Shown here: positions 12,815-24,992 of the stretch, in pieces
Numbering within the stretch: position 1 is the first letter of the stretch
How the letters are laid out: every line of letters starts with the position of its first letter
From: Bisporella sp. PMI_857
Taxonomy: Eukaryota; Ascomycota; Leotiomycetes; Helotiales; Helotiaceae
NCBI GenBank assembly: GCA_021307315.1
Contig: JAJSPD010000013.1
Span: 62,001-126,000, forward strand
Length of the DNA stretch: 64,000 nucleotides
Reading direction: 5' to 3'
Notes under the pieces: model-generated
The model's input: the letters and a program-made list of their open reading frames with translations, nothing else
Told to the model about the DNA's origin: nothing
Database searches by the model: none
Position numbers and translations under genes: made by a program

Positions 12815-14621
12815 GATGAAGGGATGTGACTTGTTCAACAGCTTGAGCAGGATAACGGACAGGAAGTCAAGAGCAAATGCTGCCCAGATGAGAGGATATC
12901 ACATAGATTCTTATATTTGTCTCCCCTTCGCATCCACAATCTCCACCTCCATGCAGCTTTTTCATGCTTGCCCTTTTCTTCAAGCCACGGGAAAAATAAT
13001 CAACAAGGGTCCAGAAAACGCCTCGCATTACTTCGTACATGCCCAAATATTTTAACCTTTGCCTTAAATTCTTGGCAGCGTTGCTTTTAAGTAATTTCTT
13101 AATATTTTGTATAGCGCTATTTATTGTTAAAGACTATGTAGTACATTTATTATCGTTTTTATTAAGGTCAATTTTTTATAGCGTTCATAACATTATATAC
13201 TTTTCAATCCGGTGTTGCGACAGAACTTTCTGGAGATGAACAGACGTAAAACGCCGGGATATTTGGGCATGTAGGAAGTATCTATCCCCCTTCATTTCAC
13301 TTAATACTAATATTAATTCGCACACTCCCGTTAGCTGTCGCTTTCCAGCTGAAAGACACGTGGGTGCAGCGTTTGGAAGGATAACTGTTGTTCACAACCC
13401 CACTACGCCCCTGGTTGTTGATGCTCTGGGTCTCGCTTACTTTCAAAGTGTGGCCAATCGTAAACCCGGTTTGGACGGCAACAGCTTAAGCTTATTTCAA
13501 TCGGTCTGAGGATCAGCATAAGACGGGGTAACTGACTTGGGCATTTTTTTCAGCTAAGGGTCTATTTCAGGCACAGGTGCAGCAAGCTTTGGTCTACCAT
13601 TATAATGAGCCAGTCATGGTGGAGTAAACAAGGATCCAGTAAATGTATCACGTGGTAGACTAGGCCAAAAGCTTGCTGATCTTTCAGCTAGATAGATTTC
13701 TACTAGGTTATTCCGCGAAAACTGTGCCGTAGACGGAAAGGGAAAACAAAGTAGATTTGGTCTAAGTTTTGACCAGGTCTGGTCCCTTAAGATTGATGGC
13801 ATCGCCTTGCGACTAAAATAGGATTGATGACAAGTAACTTTCATCTTATGTTCACTAGCTGCAGCTAATCCTTCCGACCAACAAAGGGAAGTCTGTCACA
13901 GGTCGCCTTGCTCTTTCACTCCAAGTCTATCAGCATTCGCATCCACGACAAACCATGTGTAGCATCTGACTCAATTACTAGCATTGGCCCCTAATTCTTG
14001 GCATGATTCCTAGATATGCAACCAATTTGAATCGACGACCGTGATATGCTGTTGTCTTTTCTCAACAAATGTAATGTACTATTATCTCCGAACTCTGCAA
14101 ACCTCTTTTTATTATCTTTGCTCTCCTTTTATCAACTCAACCTTTGGTAAAACTACTTCCGAAGTCAATAATCCACGTGATTCCTCACTATTAGGTTTAA
14201 AATCCGGAGCAATCTTTGGAAGTCTGACAATGGCCGAGTAGGATATGTTTGAAAGTCCCTCCCAGCCTAAATTTTGCTGGGTTGACTACGGTATTGGTCA
14301 ATTGTGATGGAGCGCTGTATGCGCGCTCCAGTTTCTGCCCGTGTGCCTCCTCAAGCCTAAGGCGAGGATTTTGGTAGTCAAAGCTGTGAAGATCTGAGAC
14401 TGCTTCTGCAAAGCACACTCTAGGGTGCAAGCTAGTTGATTGTATGTTTTTGCGCCAAGGCCAAAAACGCCAATGATAAGGAGAGTTCCCGATTGTTGAC
14501 TCATGCGGCTGCTTCCCATGACTTGGCTCAGGGAAATACGGCAGCGGGTAACCTGGGAAGGCTTCCCACAAGTTCATTTGAGTGCGTTTCTGGGGAGCGC
14601 CATATCGTGAGGCTTCCAACG

Positions 14622-15404
14622 TACAGTGGGGCGCAAAAAGTCTGCACCACTCCACTTGGAGGCCAAGATCTACTTTACCCTATTGAGCCAGTTGCACGAT
14701 GCTGCATTTCGAACGTTAACAAAGAAAAAAGAGAATAGATATTTGGTGTGCAATCCTTTTGGCTCGATTATACAGCTTTAACGCGATTCTTCATACTACA
14801 TGAAAATCCTTGTGTTAATAGGATGCCATGCTTCTTGTGCTGCTCTTATTAAAGCTTGTAACGTAGCATCTGTATCCGAAGCGTGTTCAAGTTCAAGATG
14901 CAATCGATAAATTTCAGCTTTCATTAAAGCCCAAAAATTCTCAATAGAATTCAAATCAGGTGCGTAAAATAGCAATTCTATTGTAAAATCTAATTCGTCG
15001 ATGCCGGTTGCGAATCACCATCATCTGCCCAGAACGCCTTCGGATCAGAGCCTGTGCCTTGGTTGATTTGTATCTCATCACTGCGAGTATATTGACTGAC
15101 CTGACATAAACACTCAGTCAATCTTTTATCCCAGGCTTAAAATCCGTAAGTAAAAGAAGGCTGCCTAAGTAGGCTCACGCACCATACACTTCCCGAGCAA
15201 TCTGGTTTGAGGAAGCTTAATGCTTTCATTCGCGCCTCAAGTGAAGGACCCCTTTTCTAGCTTGGATTTTGTTTCCAAATTAGCTTAAACAGCCACTGCG
15301 GATCTTACCAGGCTAACTTGCCTCCTCCGACCATGCATGGAACTTGTCATTATATCTCTCCAATAAATTAAGTTCGAGTTTGACTTTTTGCACCTTGTTC
15401 TGTG
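14622..15404 (-). mobile_element. Deleted, decayed Tc1/mariner-type DNA transposon
   Basis: The left end begins at a TA dinucleotide with TACAGTGGGGCGCAAAAAGT (from 14622), the style of a fungal Tc1-like terminal repeat. An imperfect inverted match (GACTTTTTGCACC) lies at 15382-15394. Between them is the tail of a transposase on the minus strand. The element is only about 0.8 kb, so most of the transposase has been lost. The left end is fairly clear; the right end is tentative because the match is short and gapped. Confidence 0.55.
14796..15003 (-). pseudogene. Tc1/mariner transposase C-terminal remnant
   Basis: Read on the minus strand from about 15003 to a TAG at 14796-14798, the frame gives the DDE-transposase C-terminal signature APDLNSIENFWALMK followed by a helical tail (EAWHPINTRIF). 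This matches the conserved SPDLNPIENLW motif that carries the third acidic region of IS630/Tc1/mariner transposases. The catalytic core upstream is missing, so this is a fragment. Confidence 0.8.
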
Positions 15405-16276
15405 AAAGATAATTAATACTGGCGATCTGGCCGATTTGAGGCAATCGTTGTGCGTTCTTATTGGCAGGCGCGGTATACACGAAATCACGAAGACGGTAAT
15501 GGAATCCATGGTGACGAAATTAGGTGATTGCGCCGTTTATTTCTCGAAATATCGTCCCATCTAACTTCTCTTGTTCATTGGCCTTGTTGCAGCGGGATAA
15601 GACGTTGATTTTGTCGAAGAAGAGTCGGTCCGATGTTCAATTTTAGTAGCTAAATCAGAGACATAACAAAACTACCCGTGTATTCCTGATCTAGCCAAGT
15701 ACTCTAGAAGCGTAGGTAGAAAAAATCACCACTTTCGTGACAACGATCTTCAACGAAATCGATCTCTCTGGGTTGGCATTGACTTGCCTGTGTCATATTT
15801 TTGCCCCCATACTTGATAATGATTGGCTTGATGATCATGTAGACACGCGCATCACTGCAGAGACTAGTGAGAAATAACTCATGAGGAGAGGCTAACTCAG
15901 CCAAATCTGCATTATGCCCGTGAATAAACCATACTATATGTGCATATGCGCGGCAAATATGGATAATGCATCCAAAACATGGCATGCCACATTGGGGAAT
16001 CGCTGCCATGCACTTGCTTTGTGTTGGAGTTGTCCTTACTGTCCAGGATTTATAGTTATCTTTTCCTGGTCGAGGCTCTTATTCAGCATTGACAAGCACG
16101 CCACCGCCGGCCTTTTATTGAGTTGATTTCGCCTGTAAGCTATCAGCACAGGAATTGATGTACGGTTTAAATTCATGTGCCCTCTTGTGATTCTTTGGTC
16201 TTGTGAAATCCTCCAGGGATTGGACACAACCAGCCGGTTCCTCTGCAATGGCTTGCCTAAACCGGTGTTGGCGATA

Positions 16277-16303
16277 GTATCCTACAGTATCCTACAGTAT
16301 ACT
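16277..16303. repeat. Short tandem repeat, unit TATCCTACAG
   Basis: Two and a half copies of a 10-base unit in the decayed region (AGTATCCTACAGTATCCTAC and on). It is too short to call a satellite. Confidence 0.7.
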
Positions 16304-16711
16304 ACGCCTTTTTAAATATCACCAACCGTACTAGGTATACTGCCAAGCACTGCCCAGAGGGATAAACAAGGGTGTTGCAAAGGTTTCATTAGATTTATAG
16401 CCTCAAAAGTTACGTGAATACACTTTGTACAATATGCTATATACCACCGTAGTATTGAAAAATCAATACCATACCGACGCCACATCTTCACCAGCCAAGA
16501 CACTACTTCTCTCGGACTTTGTCGTGCTAGACTTGAGCAAATGTCTCTCCTTCCGAATATTCTCCAGTGTAACAAACTTTAGGTCTTCTGCTCTCTCATT
16601 CATGCTGTAATAACCACTGTCCTGATCATCACTACATTGCTGAAAATGGTTGCGGCCAGTACTTTACATGTTAAGGTGATAATAAATAGGGTAAACTGGA
16701 TAATTAGTTAC

Positions 16712-18008
16712 CATTGGCAGTAATCCATCCTTGTAACCTCTAGGCTCCTGTTTCATGGACTTGGGACGATTTTTGAGTCTGTAAATCCTTACATTTCCTC
16801 CATCCTTCGACTTTTTCATAGTTTCAGGAATCTTTCTACGCCGCTATTAGAAGACGAACCTATTGTGTTCATTGGTGGCGAGCTGAATAAGGTATTATTT
16901 TTCAATGGCTATTGTAGAGACTTCTGTACTTACGGACAAATTTTCGGGCGGCCATGGCCTTATACATCCCTGAGAGGATGAGCTGTCAAATTCTGGAAGC
17001 TCACCGATAACCGTAGATGGGGCCCCAAATTGTCCTGCAATCACATCAGACATCGCGATGGCATTATCTCATGGAACAAGAATTCGCGTAGTATCGAGCA
17101 GTTCTCCCCATTAGGCAACATGTGTGAGGCACAATGGACCTTATTCCGATATCATTCCATGCTTTTAGTCCTTAGGGATGACCAAGACCTGTGATACCCA
17201 GTTCTGCACGGCAACACACTAATGCAAGCTGTCTTTTAGCTAGTTTCGAGTAGCAAAAATTCAGGATACCTCACCGAAGCCTTATAAAAGCATCTAGCTA
17301 CGGGAAGTATCTAAAAAAATCCTTTATATGCATTCATATCTATCTAGAAAATGCTGGTTGAAGCAATGCCACAGTGGCACACCTCAACTGAGGGCAGGAT
17401 GTGTACTACGATTTTTGATCAATACGATATGCATAGACATGGAAATAAATTTATAATAGGGGAATGCAGATCCAGAATGCAGTAATAAAGCGGGCTGAAA
17501 AGACCTGGCACAATAAATGCTGTTTTACAGCCTGCAGATTCCAAAGTTATTGAGAATGTCAAGAGCCTAGACCTATATCCATTAAGATGAAGCATTACGC
17601 ATGTGCTGCTTTGTAGGCGCACCTTTCGTAATAGGGCATGAAAGATAGTTAGTATTGCCCAGTGAGTTAATGGCGTATGCGGTGTGATCCCTCGTTCCTT
17701 GGCCACTCGTACTGTCTGTAAGAAATCCAATTCCTTGAGACAACGGGCGATATTTGAGTGGCTGTTTGGAGCAGTTCCAGTATAACCTAGAACACGATAT
17801 CTCTAACTTTGAAATAGTGTCTGGCTCTTTCCAAGTTCAAGAAAACATCGAGTAAGACGCCGAGGACTTTCAACCACCAGGAATTGAGGCTGTAATAGTT
17901 CGTGACAATCAATATAGAATTTTGGCTCGCTGTGGTTACACGAAAAGAGTGCTTGATAAGACTAACAAAAGATGTGATGCTTGATACTGGTAGAAAGTCA
18001 TGAAACAT
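16712..18008 (-). pseudogene. Split, stop-ridden pseudogene of unknown family
   Basis: Minus-strand coding-like blocks lie in order at 17787-18008, about 17419-17775, about 16934-17150 and 16712-16843. The third block holds two in-frame stops, best explained as CAA to TAA and CGA to TGA, inside otherwise natural sequence (DNAIAMSDVIAGQFGAPSTV). It ends at an intact GTAAGT donor; the acceptor before the last block is a TAG at 16844-16846, and that block (RRRKIPETMKKSKDGG) is clean. Intron remnants and C-to-T stops indicate a once-functional multi-exon gene hit by RIP or drift. I do not recognise the protein. Confidence 0.45.
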
Positions 18009-18413
18009 TACTCGGATCTGGTCTTACTTGGCGTTGCTGTATGCTGCACAACCCACATTGAGCGCAAGGGAACGACATGTGTTTGTGTCTAATGATAAAC
18101 CTAGTCATGCGAAGGTGATATCGAATATATGGCTAGTCTGTGCATTTTAGAATGATCTTATACAATATCAAAACTGATAATTTCATGAATCCCTCCATGA
18201 ATCTATACCACGCATCCACCCAAAATTACTATCGCCAGGTCAACTCCTTGAGTGCGTTGAGGCGATAAGCCACAACAAGTATTGTATAACCTATAAACTT
18301 CCTTTTTTTCGTTGCACATTTGCATCTGCCACGATATATATATACTACTGGTCGGCTTATCTGGCCGGCGTACACGGCCACTAGCCTTTAAATATGCTCT
18401 ACATACAGTACAT

Positions 18414-18450
18414 ACATATATGCATATATATGTAGATAGATAGATAGAAC
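18414..18450. repeat. TA/GATA microsatellite
   Basis: Alternating ATATATGCATATATATG followed by TAGATAGATAGATAG. Simple repeat in the gene-poor region. Confidence 0.75.
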
Positions 18451-19857
18451 GATAGAGGAGAGTTGTCTATGTCGTCTAGAAAGACCTGTATCAGCAACAT
18501 TGCTATCCAATCCTCCACGCCTCAGAACAGTATCCCAGAGACGGACTCGTTTTCGGTTTGGAAATAACGCTTAATCCTCTTGTGCAGGGGCATGATAAAT
18601 CGGCCTACGCTAGAACATACAGAGCCCGGCGTCTCACTTATGTTGAACAAGTCGGCGTAGAGTGGAGAAAGTTCCTTCCTCAGTGAATGATTCATCTCTT
18701 GGCAACGGAAAGGTCCAAGTTTGACAGATTAATTAGAGGTTCATAGGAATGGCTGAAACCTTGCTTCTATGCTCTCTTTCCTACTGTTTCACTATCCCGA
18801 AAGTCGTGGCATGCCCAGCCCAGTGCTCCTTTAGCCACACTGTCAACTTAACAATAAACAGGTAGCAAGCAGTAATAATGCTATGAATGTACGAACGTAT
18901 AGTGGAGATCTCATAATACTAAAATTAGTGGACCATTTTTTTTATAAAGCACAGGTTCTACCTTATCTCTTGGAGTGTTGAAATAACTGTAGGTGGATGA
19001 ATAGTGCCGTCTCATTTAGGTTTGCTGCCTGAGGTCAGTAGCGGTCCGCGCCATTAATCAGCAGAACTTATTCTTTCCCCAAGTACAACTAAACTTTTTT
19101 TATTAACTTTAGCTGCAGGTGTCAACACTTTCTCTAAACTCTAAGTTACCATATCTCATTCTGGACATCTAGCATATTCTGGAATTTTCAGTTCTCCGTC
19201 CAATCAAACCCATAAAATCTCCTTCACAGGCCGAGTCGTCCATTGTTTGGAGTTTGTTCAGGGTTACCGCCACCATGTTTCGCGCTCAGACGCATCATGA
19301 TTTCTTAACCCTTCAATTGCCCCTCAGAAATATTGACTCCTGCAACACATGACTTGGGATGGAAAAGTGTGGAAACGGCCAGAGGCGAGAAGGAAGACCA
19401 ACTTATTGCCTAGGTATCAAGACTCTTAATTCACCGCCCTCAATTGTTGAGCCAATGCGTATACCTCTAAGGGAGAGTCTTTGCCATGGCCTATTGTGCA
19501 AAAGTTTCTCATTTTCTCAGTGTCTAGGTCTCACCTAAAAAATTCAACATGAGGAAATCTCTCGGGAAAATAATATTTCTGGCGTGGGGTCAGACCAAAA
19601 TGATACACATATTGTCTCACTTCCCCATACCCACATCCTCAGCTGGCCAATAAATGATAAGAAACCAATCGAGATAATCTTCCAAACGAGAAACATCCTT
19701 GTGAACTTCATACAGGAACTTTATTTTCAGTCAACTAGTCGTCACTCACGGACGTCCCTTGCACCTTAATATGTGACGACCCGCAGATTCCGAGAATGAG
19801 TGCAGAGACATCGATGTTGCCACAGTTACCAGATAAGAAGTATGAGCCCATCAATCA

Positions 19858-20481
19858 ATGTCACTGTCACGTATACCGCTTGATCGAGTGTTCAGGTCGA
19901 ATTCTAAATCAAAACTACGTGAGATAGTACCCTCCGCAGCAACGGTGCCCGCACCCCTACCAAGCCCGTCGTATGAGAACCAGAGCAAAGATTTCAAGCA
20001 GATAATAATGCCCAGTCCAACATCTTCGACGATGTCGCTGCCTCGTCGACTTATCATGGGAACAAGGACTCCGCAGATGCTTGAATACGAGCGGCAAGCC
20101 GAGGAAAGAGCAAAAGAACAAGAACGAATGGACGAAGAAAGAGCCAAAATGCAGGAGGAGATGGCTGTAATCGAGAGAGAAGCAGAGAGAATTGCGCAGG
20201 AAGAGTATGAAATGGAGCAGTATTACCGAGCAGAAGCCTTGAGGCACACGGAAGAAGTGAGAGCGCACCAGGAAGAAGTTCGGAAGCATCAGGAGAGACT
20301 AAAAGCGCATGAGCGGCGCATGCGGGACCATGAGGCCAGCTCAGAAGCTTTTGCGAAAGTCATTGCCATGCCAGCTAGGACGGGGAAAGAACAGCCTTTA
20401 CCTTTCATTTCTCCGGCCAAGAGGACAGGAACCGGACTGAATGGCGTGTCGATGAATGGCACGGCAGCAAACGGCTCTTGA
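19858..20481 (+). CDS. Coiled-coil protein, unknown function
   Basis: Single open frame of 207 residues. The first about 75 residues are basic and Ser/Pro-rich. Residues 75-165 form a strongly charged Glu/Arg/Lys/Gln helix with heptad spacing (ERQAEERAKEQERMDEERAK), a predicted long coiled coil. The tail is Gly/Asn-rich (GLNGVSMNGTAANGS). No catalytic or binding motif is visible. Composition is clearly coding-like, and the frame is long for this AT-rich neighbourhood. It sits alone at the edge of the decayed region; a 5' exon cannot be excluded. Function unknown. Confidence 0.6.
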   Translation: MSLSRIPLDRVFRSNSKSKLREIVPSAATVPAPLPSPSYENQSKDFKQIIMPSPTSSTMSLPRRLIMGTRTPQMLEYERQAEERAKEQERMDEERAKMQEEMAVIEREAERIAQEEYEMEQYYRAEALRHTEEVRAHQEEVRKHQERLKAHERRMRDHEASSEAFAKVIAMPARTGKEQPLPFISPAKRTGTGLNGVSMNGTAANGS

Positions 20482-20719
20482 AATTTACGAAACAATAGCC
20501 CTTTGTTGAAACCGACTGGAGCTCGTCAGCATTCTGTAGATCAGGCTGAGAACCGAACCTTCAACTATATCACCAGATGCAGTATCTAACCAACGGTTAA
20601 CTCCTTGGTCAGCAAGCAATTTCGTTGAGTCTAGCGGAGAAGGCTTGCATAACAGTTCGAAGCCTCTCTAGTGCGGTTGCTGCTTAAGTAGGAAAGACAG
20701 TGGCAAGCAAGGAAGATCC

Positions 20720-21790
20720 TTCAAATAATGTTATGCCCGAACCAAGAAGCCCAGGAAACCTTCACTGCCCAGAATTGTAGCTCATCATGAAGCACATCAA
20801 AACCAATGCGCAGGAAGAATTCGAAAAGGGGATCAAGCAACTTCCAGAGGATTTGGAAGGCCGGATGACAGATTCGTAGTAACAGAAAGTGCCTTGAAAT
20901 CATTAGAGATGATCTGAAGAGGTTGGAAGAGCAAGTCTATACTTTGAAGAAGTTTGCAAGATTTGGCGCAGCAGCTTCAGCTAAATCAAACACTGCAGGC
21001 GTTGAAATGCAATTTCGTGAATTGAAGGGAGGCGATGTTATAGCCAAGGATCTTGCTATATCCGTTGGAACAGCTTTCTTGCAAAACTAACGGTCTGTTC
21101 ATGACAGTCACGGCTCTGACACACTACAGACTATCACGAAAAATATTATCGTCGTGATGGTGGACTTCAATCAATTGACCTCGCCACTTACAAGATCTGC
21201 AATTCCCGTCTGTTAGTAAAATTCTTGGTCCTCGAAGGAAGCGTGCTACAACGTTCATTGCCATCCTCTCCAGGATTGTTCTAGCTGCTCGCGACTTAAC
21301 TCTTGATTCCAGGTCTCTCCATTTTTCGCCGTGGATCGCAATGAAAGACAACGATGGCGCTCAACCCACAAAAAGTGAATGGGGGAACCATATGGAGTCT
21401 ATAGACCGAACCGCAGGCCAAAATTATCTTGGCAGCATCGCAAGAGGCATTTGCCAGCTTAGAGTCGGTATCCATCATTAAAAGTGCGAATTGATACCTA
21501 AGGAAACGTTATGACAAGTCTCGCCAAGAAATGAACAACATTGAAAAGGATATCGAGGTATCGAGAGATGGCACAGGTACAAGAAATTATATTCGAGAGA
21601 AATCTACGGATTTCTCTGTGGCCATGGTGCAAAGGGCGAAGACGCCGAGGAGCAATGGGATGGAGTGGCGGAAATCCAGAAAAGTACATGGAAAAGACGC
21701 GCTGTACAATCCAAATTTGAAAGGCTCCAGGACTGCGCCTGCATGTATGATATGCCTAAGGGCGAGGACGTAGGCTAAACTTTTAAGTTT
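20720..21790 (+). pseudogene. Broken coiled-coil gene remnant
   Basis: Coding-like segments occur in different frames. One helical stretch is interrupted by stops near 20876-20881. A clean frame runs from about 20880 to a TAA near 21090 and contains DDLKRLEEQVYTLKKFARFG. A further charged segment lies near 21530-21773. None has a proper start or joins through credible introns. The segments resemble the helical N-terminal parts of fungal STAND-type proteins, but that is only a resemblance. Confidence 0.3.
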
Positions 21791-22578
21791 CTCTCTTGAA
21801 AGTCTCTGCTCAAAATGTGTGATACCGGTTGAAACCACTTCAGCTCCTTGCCGCCTAGGTCTTTACTATAAGCATATCTTAAGGCTGTCTAAGCACGGAC
21901 GGGCTTCTCGTGAGGTTGTCAAGGTGGTAGAACCCACAATATCTAACCTTTCACTAAAAATGAGTTATTCTCGGTGAGTGAGTGACACATTTCCGCAGCT
22001 TTCAAGACGGCCATATACTGGGCCATTATATCTACCCTGCTCAAAGAATGTGGCTTTCGAACCGTGGAGATTTAAGCCTTTTTAGAAACCGAGACATGAT
22101 CATTGGACGCCTTTTATTCTTCAGAATCACTCGATAGGCACATGATTTTGAGCTGAGCAAGTGGTTGTGATAAGGTTAGAGTGGAACCAGTCAATGTGCC
22201 AAGACCACACAACCCCATTCTTCGGAATATCATGACGTGAGACTTTCTTAGGCATAATTGAAAGCAAGTTCGTAAAGTACCACCTATTACGGTCATCAAA
22301 AATATTACCTTGACAACCATAGCTATTGTTCAGAAGCCTTTCATATGCTTAGATCGTCTCAACTCACTCGCTGCCGAGGTTTGCCATCCCGTCCATCGGA
22401 TTCAGCCCTCTTGGCACCAGCAAGGCAGAACTCAGCGACGGGAGGCAACTTTCTGAACATGCAGGTGCAAGCCAGGCAATCAATGTTTTTATAAAGCTAT
22501 CAAATACTTCGATCAAACTAATTGGGTATTTTTCATGTCTCTGCTCATTAATTGATTCAAGAGAGCAACACCAGACCG
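21791..22578. other. Intergenic, nothing recognised
   Basis: About 790 bases upstream of the membrane-protein gene. The short frames on either strand look non-coding. Confidence 0.5.
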
Positions 22579-23583
22579 ATGTCCGTACCCACCCATATCT
22601 GCGTATACCCTTTGTCACCCACCTATCTTCCGTTCCATCGCTACTTATACTACCTCTCCATCATAATCTCCGTCCTATACCCCACGCCTCCGCCACTCGT
22701 GAAAGGCGCATTCGCATTCTCGCTCACATACTCCTCCACCGCAGCAATATACGCTATTCTCATCATCGCCCTGCCAACAAACCACGTGATCAGCCTCGAT
22801 ATATTCGGTCTGTGGGCTGTTCTCTCAACTGCCTCAGTCCTGGCGCTGCCTCTCCTTCAATGGACGAAAAATCTGCGTAGCAATGCAAGACCTATTATTC
22901 GGATATGGGGCGCCTTGGTCATCGCCGCTACGATATGCATATACGTCCTGCTGCTCCGCTCAAAGGAAGCCGTAAAGCTGAGCGGAGGAGAAGACTGGGA
23001 TTTGGAGCGCTGTTGGGCAGACAATGATCCGCCGAAGCTGAAATTGAGAGACCCAGAAGACACACATATCGCGACTTCGGAGCCGGTCTTTGGGTATTTC
23101 TATGGCTTGATTGTTGAGAGGGTTGCTGGGCTAGTTATCATGCCATTGGTATTTGGGGCCATTAGCTGTCTCTTTGCGATCAACCTCTCTCAGCCACGTC
23201 AAATTCAACGAGCCAGACTTGCATACACTAATACGCCAATCACCAGTATTGAGCATGAGCAGACTGGTCGCCTTCCGATCTTCTCATCCGTCCAAAATGC
23301 ATTTGTGCAGCTAAGGAAAGTTGTCTTGGCTCTGACGCCGTTGATGTTTGTACCGACATTGGTGATTAACGAGATGTTTCTTTTGAGGAATTACGGGAAA
23401 GGGATACTGGAAGAGGAGAAAATGTATGAGGTTGGGCAATGGGGGATCTTTGTCGGTGCGGGCTTGGTGGCTGTTGCTGCCTTGATCAGTGAGGTAGCCG
23501 GGAAGACGAAGAGAAGGGTAAATGAGTTTGGCATTGAGGTTGATGGGCTGGACGTTTCTACAAGCAATACCATTGTAAAATAG
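22579..23583 (+). CDS. Polytopic membrane protein, uncharacterised
   Basis: Single exon, 334 residues from the ATG at 22579 to TAG. About six to seven hydrophobic segments are visible: two near residues 25-75, then about 80-100 (IFGLWAVLSTASVLALPLL) and 110-130, one around 180-205 (LIVERVAGLVIMPLVFGAIS), and two near the C-terminus (VLALTPLMFVPTLVI and WGIFVGAGLVAVAALISEVAG). Loops are short; the segment around 140-165 is hydrophilic with acidic residues. No transporter or enzyme signature is apparent. It is convergent with the MYND gene, with about 170 bases between the stop codons. Function unknown. Confidence 0.7.
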   Translation: MSVPTHICVYPLSPTYLPFHRYLYYLSIIISVLYPTPPPLVKGAFAFSLTYSSTAAIYAILIIALPTNHVISLDIFGLWAVLSTASVLALPLLQWTKNLRSNARPIIRIWGALVIAATICIYVLLLRSKEAVKLSGGEDWDLERCWADNDPPKLKLRDPEDTHIATSEPVFGYFYGLIVERVAGLVIMPLVFGAISCLFAINLSQPRQIQRARLAYTNTPITSIEHEQTGRLPIFSSVQNAFVQLRKVVLALTPLMFVPTLVINEMFLLRNYGKGILEEEKMYEVGQWGIFVGAGLVAVAALISEVAGKTKRRVNEFGIEVDGLDVSTSNTIVK

Positions 23584-23752
23584 TGCGGAGGAAGTCAAGT
23601 ACTCTTCTTCTTGGTAATGTATAATGGATATTCTCAAATCTGTTCTTGTTATCACGTGACTTCTCAATGGTATCTAAGGGTCGTATCTCAGTGTGCTTAC
23701 CACTCCATATTGGTGTTAGAAGTATTTTTAGTCTAAAATCATGCATTTCGAT

Positions 23753-24571
23753 TTATTCCGTCCCCCAACCTCTGTCACCTAAATCTAGATTGCTAACGGC
23801 CTTCATCACCTTGCAATCTGTCTTATGACCACCTTCCACCCACCCCTTCTTCTGACATTCCTACCCATCATTAGCTTTCAGTTCCAGCGTCCAATATAAC
23901 GCTTTCAACTATGCAAAACACACCTTTCCACAATACCTCGCACTCTCACACCCTTTACACCTCGCCAAATCTTTGGCGCTCTTCTCCTCCCCACACCCAT
24001 CACAAAAGCCCTTCTCCTCATCCCTATCCTTCGTCGTCGCGACAATAAGCGGGTTCCCACTCATGAAAATTAGATTTCCTAGGCTGGTGGGGATAATCTA
24101 TACTTTCATTAGCCCCGTTCATCGTCTCAGAGTCCAAGCATGCATGATACTGTGGTGAGAAAGGAAGACATACGTTAATATCATCAGCTAAAGCACCGAC
24201 GAACCCTTGCTTCCCATCCTTGACCCCATCTCGCTCTGCACCCTTGACCACGACGGCCATCCCCTTCTTCAACTTCTTCACATCGAATGAAGAGGGGCCC
24301 GGGATATGGATTTTCAGTGCGAAGGACGTGTCAGTGCGGTCTTTGCAGATAAATGTGGCTGTGTCAGAGAAGGTCATGTTTTCATGAATTGTGGCTACGA
24401 GGTAATGTCTATTTGCTCGTTAGCGACGCTCGAAAAATGGTTATGTCTCTACGATCGACTAGATTAAAAAAGAGCGTACCTGGGGTCTTTGGGTGCTTCT
24501 GTGCTGTGTGGGAGGTCGGCGAAGGAGGGAAAGGTCGTGGCATTTTGGAAGTTGGGGAAGCGGGGAGGCAT
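23753..24571 (-). CDS. Small MYND-type zinc finger protein
   Basis: Exons on the minus strand: 24480-24571, 24174-24408, 23924-24097 and 23753-23860; all junctions are GT-AG and keep frame, giving 202 residues. The first about 135 residues are a small beta-rich domain (RHYLVATIHENM, TFICKDRTDTSFALKIHIPG). A C-terminal MYND finger follows, split by the last intron: CDGCGEEKSAKDLARCKGCE, then YCGKECQKKGWVEGGHKTDC. All seven cysteines and the histidine of the C6HC pattern are in place only when the 63-nt intron is removed, which supports this model strongly. MYND fingers bind proline-rich partners; the partner is unknown. Confidence 0.82.
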
Positions 24572-24992
24572 GATGATGGCTATAATATATGAATTGTCGA
24601 GTATGTACTTAAATTGTGATGAGTTTGAACATAGAATGGATCAGCTGGTTTTGATACTAATATTGTCGTGGTGGTTGATGGAAGTGAAACGTTTTCTTAG
24701 GTACCGGCCCACTTGCGTTAGCGTGCCAGTGGCATGCATCGCTAAATTCAGGGGTTGTATCGCTAAACCTTTAGGGCTTAACTTCGAAATACATAAGAGA
24801 ACATCATATTTTTGAAATTGGTGAGTTTGGTCTCACGTACAACATCACACTCTCACATCGTCATTATTCTACAGAACCAGCAGTTGCAATTATCTTTCAA
24901 GCCATTGACTTATGAATGAGCTATCAATAGAAATGTGGAAATACTTCGAAATGCTTCAAGAATCGCCCATCGAATTCGAAAGATTCTTACAT

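Larger units (their letters stand above)
12815..19857. other. Gene-poor region of decayed DNA
   Basis: About 7 kb without an intact gene. It is richer in A+T than the flanking genes and contains coding-like fragments broken by stops, a Tc1/mariner remnant, short tandem repeats and microsatellites. Several stops fit C-to-T change of CAA or CGA codons. The picture fits repeat-induced point mutation (RIP) plus deletion; that is inferred from the reading frames and has not been measured. Confidence 0.6.

Noticed and set aside
14309..14329. GGAGCGC...GCGCTCC inverted repeat
   Set aside because: Seven-base arms in decayed DNA; too short and without context to call a terminator or element end.
15704..16248. 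Minus-strand frames that might be a helitron or transposase remnant
   Set aside because: I could not identify any diagnostic motif (no helicase, Rep or DDE signature), so I left them within the decayed region.
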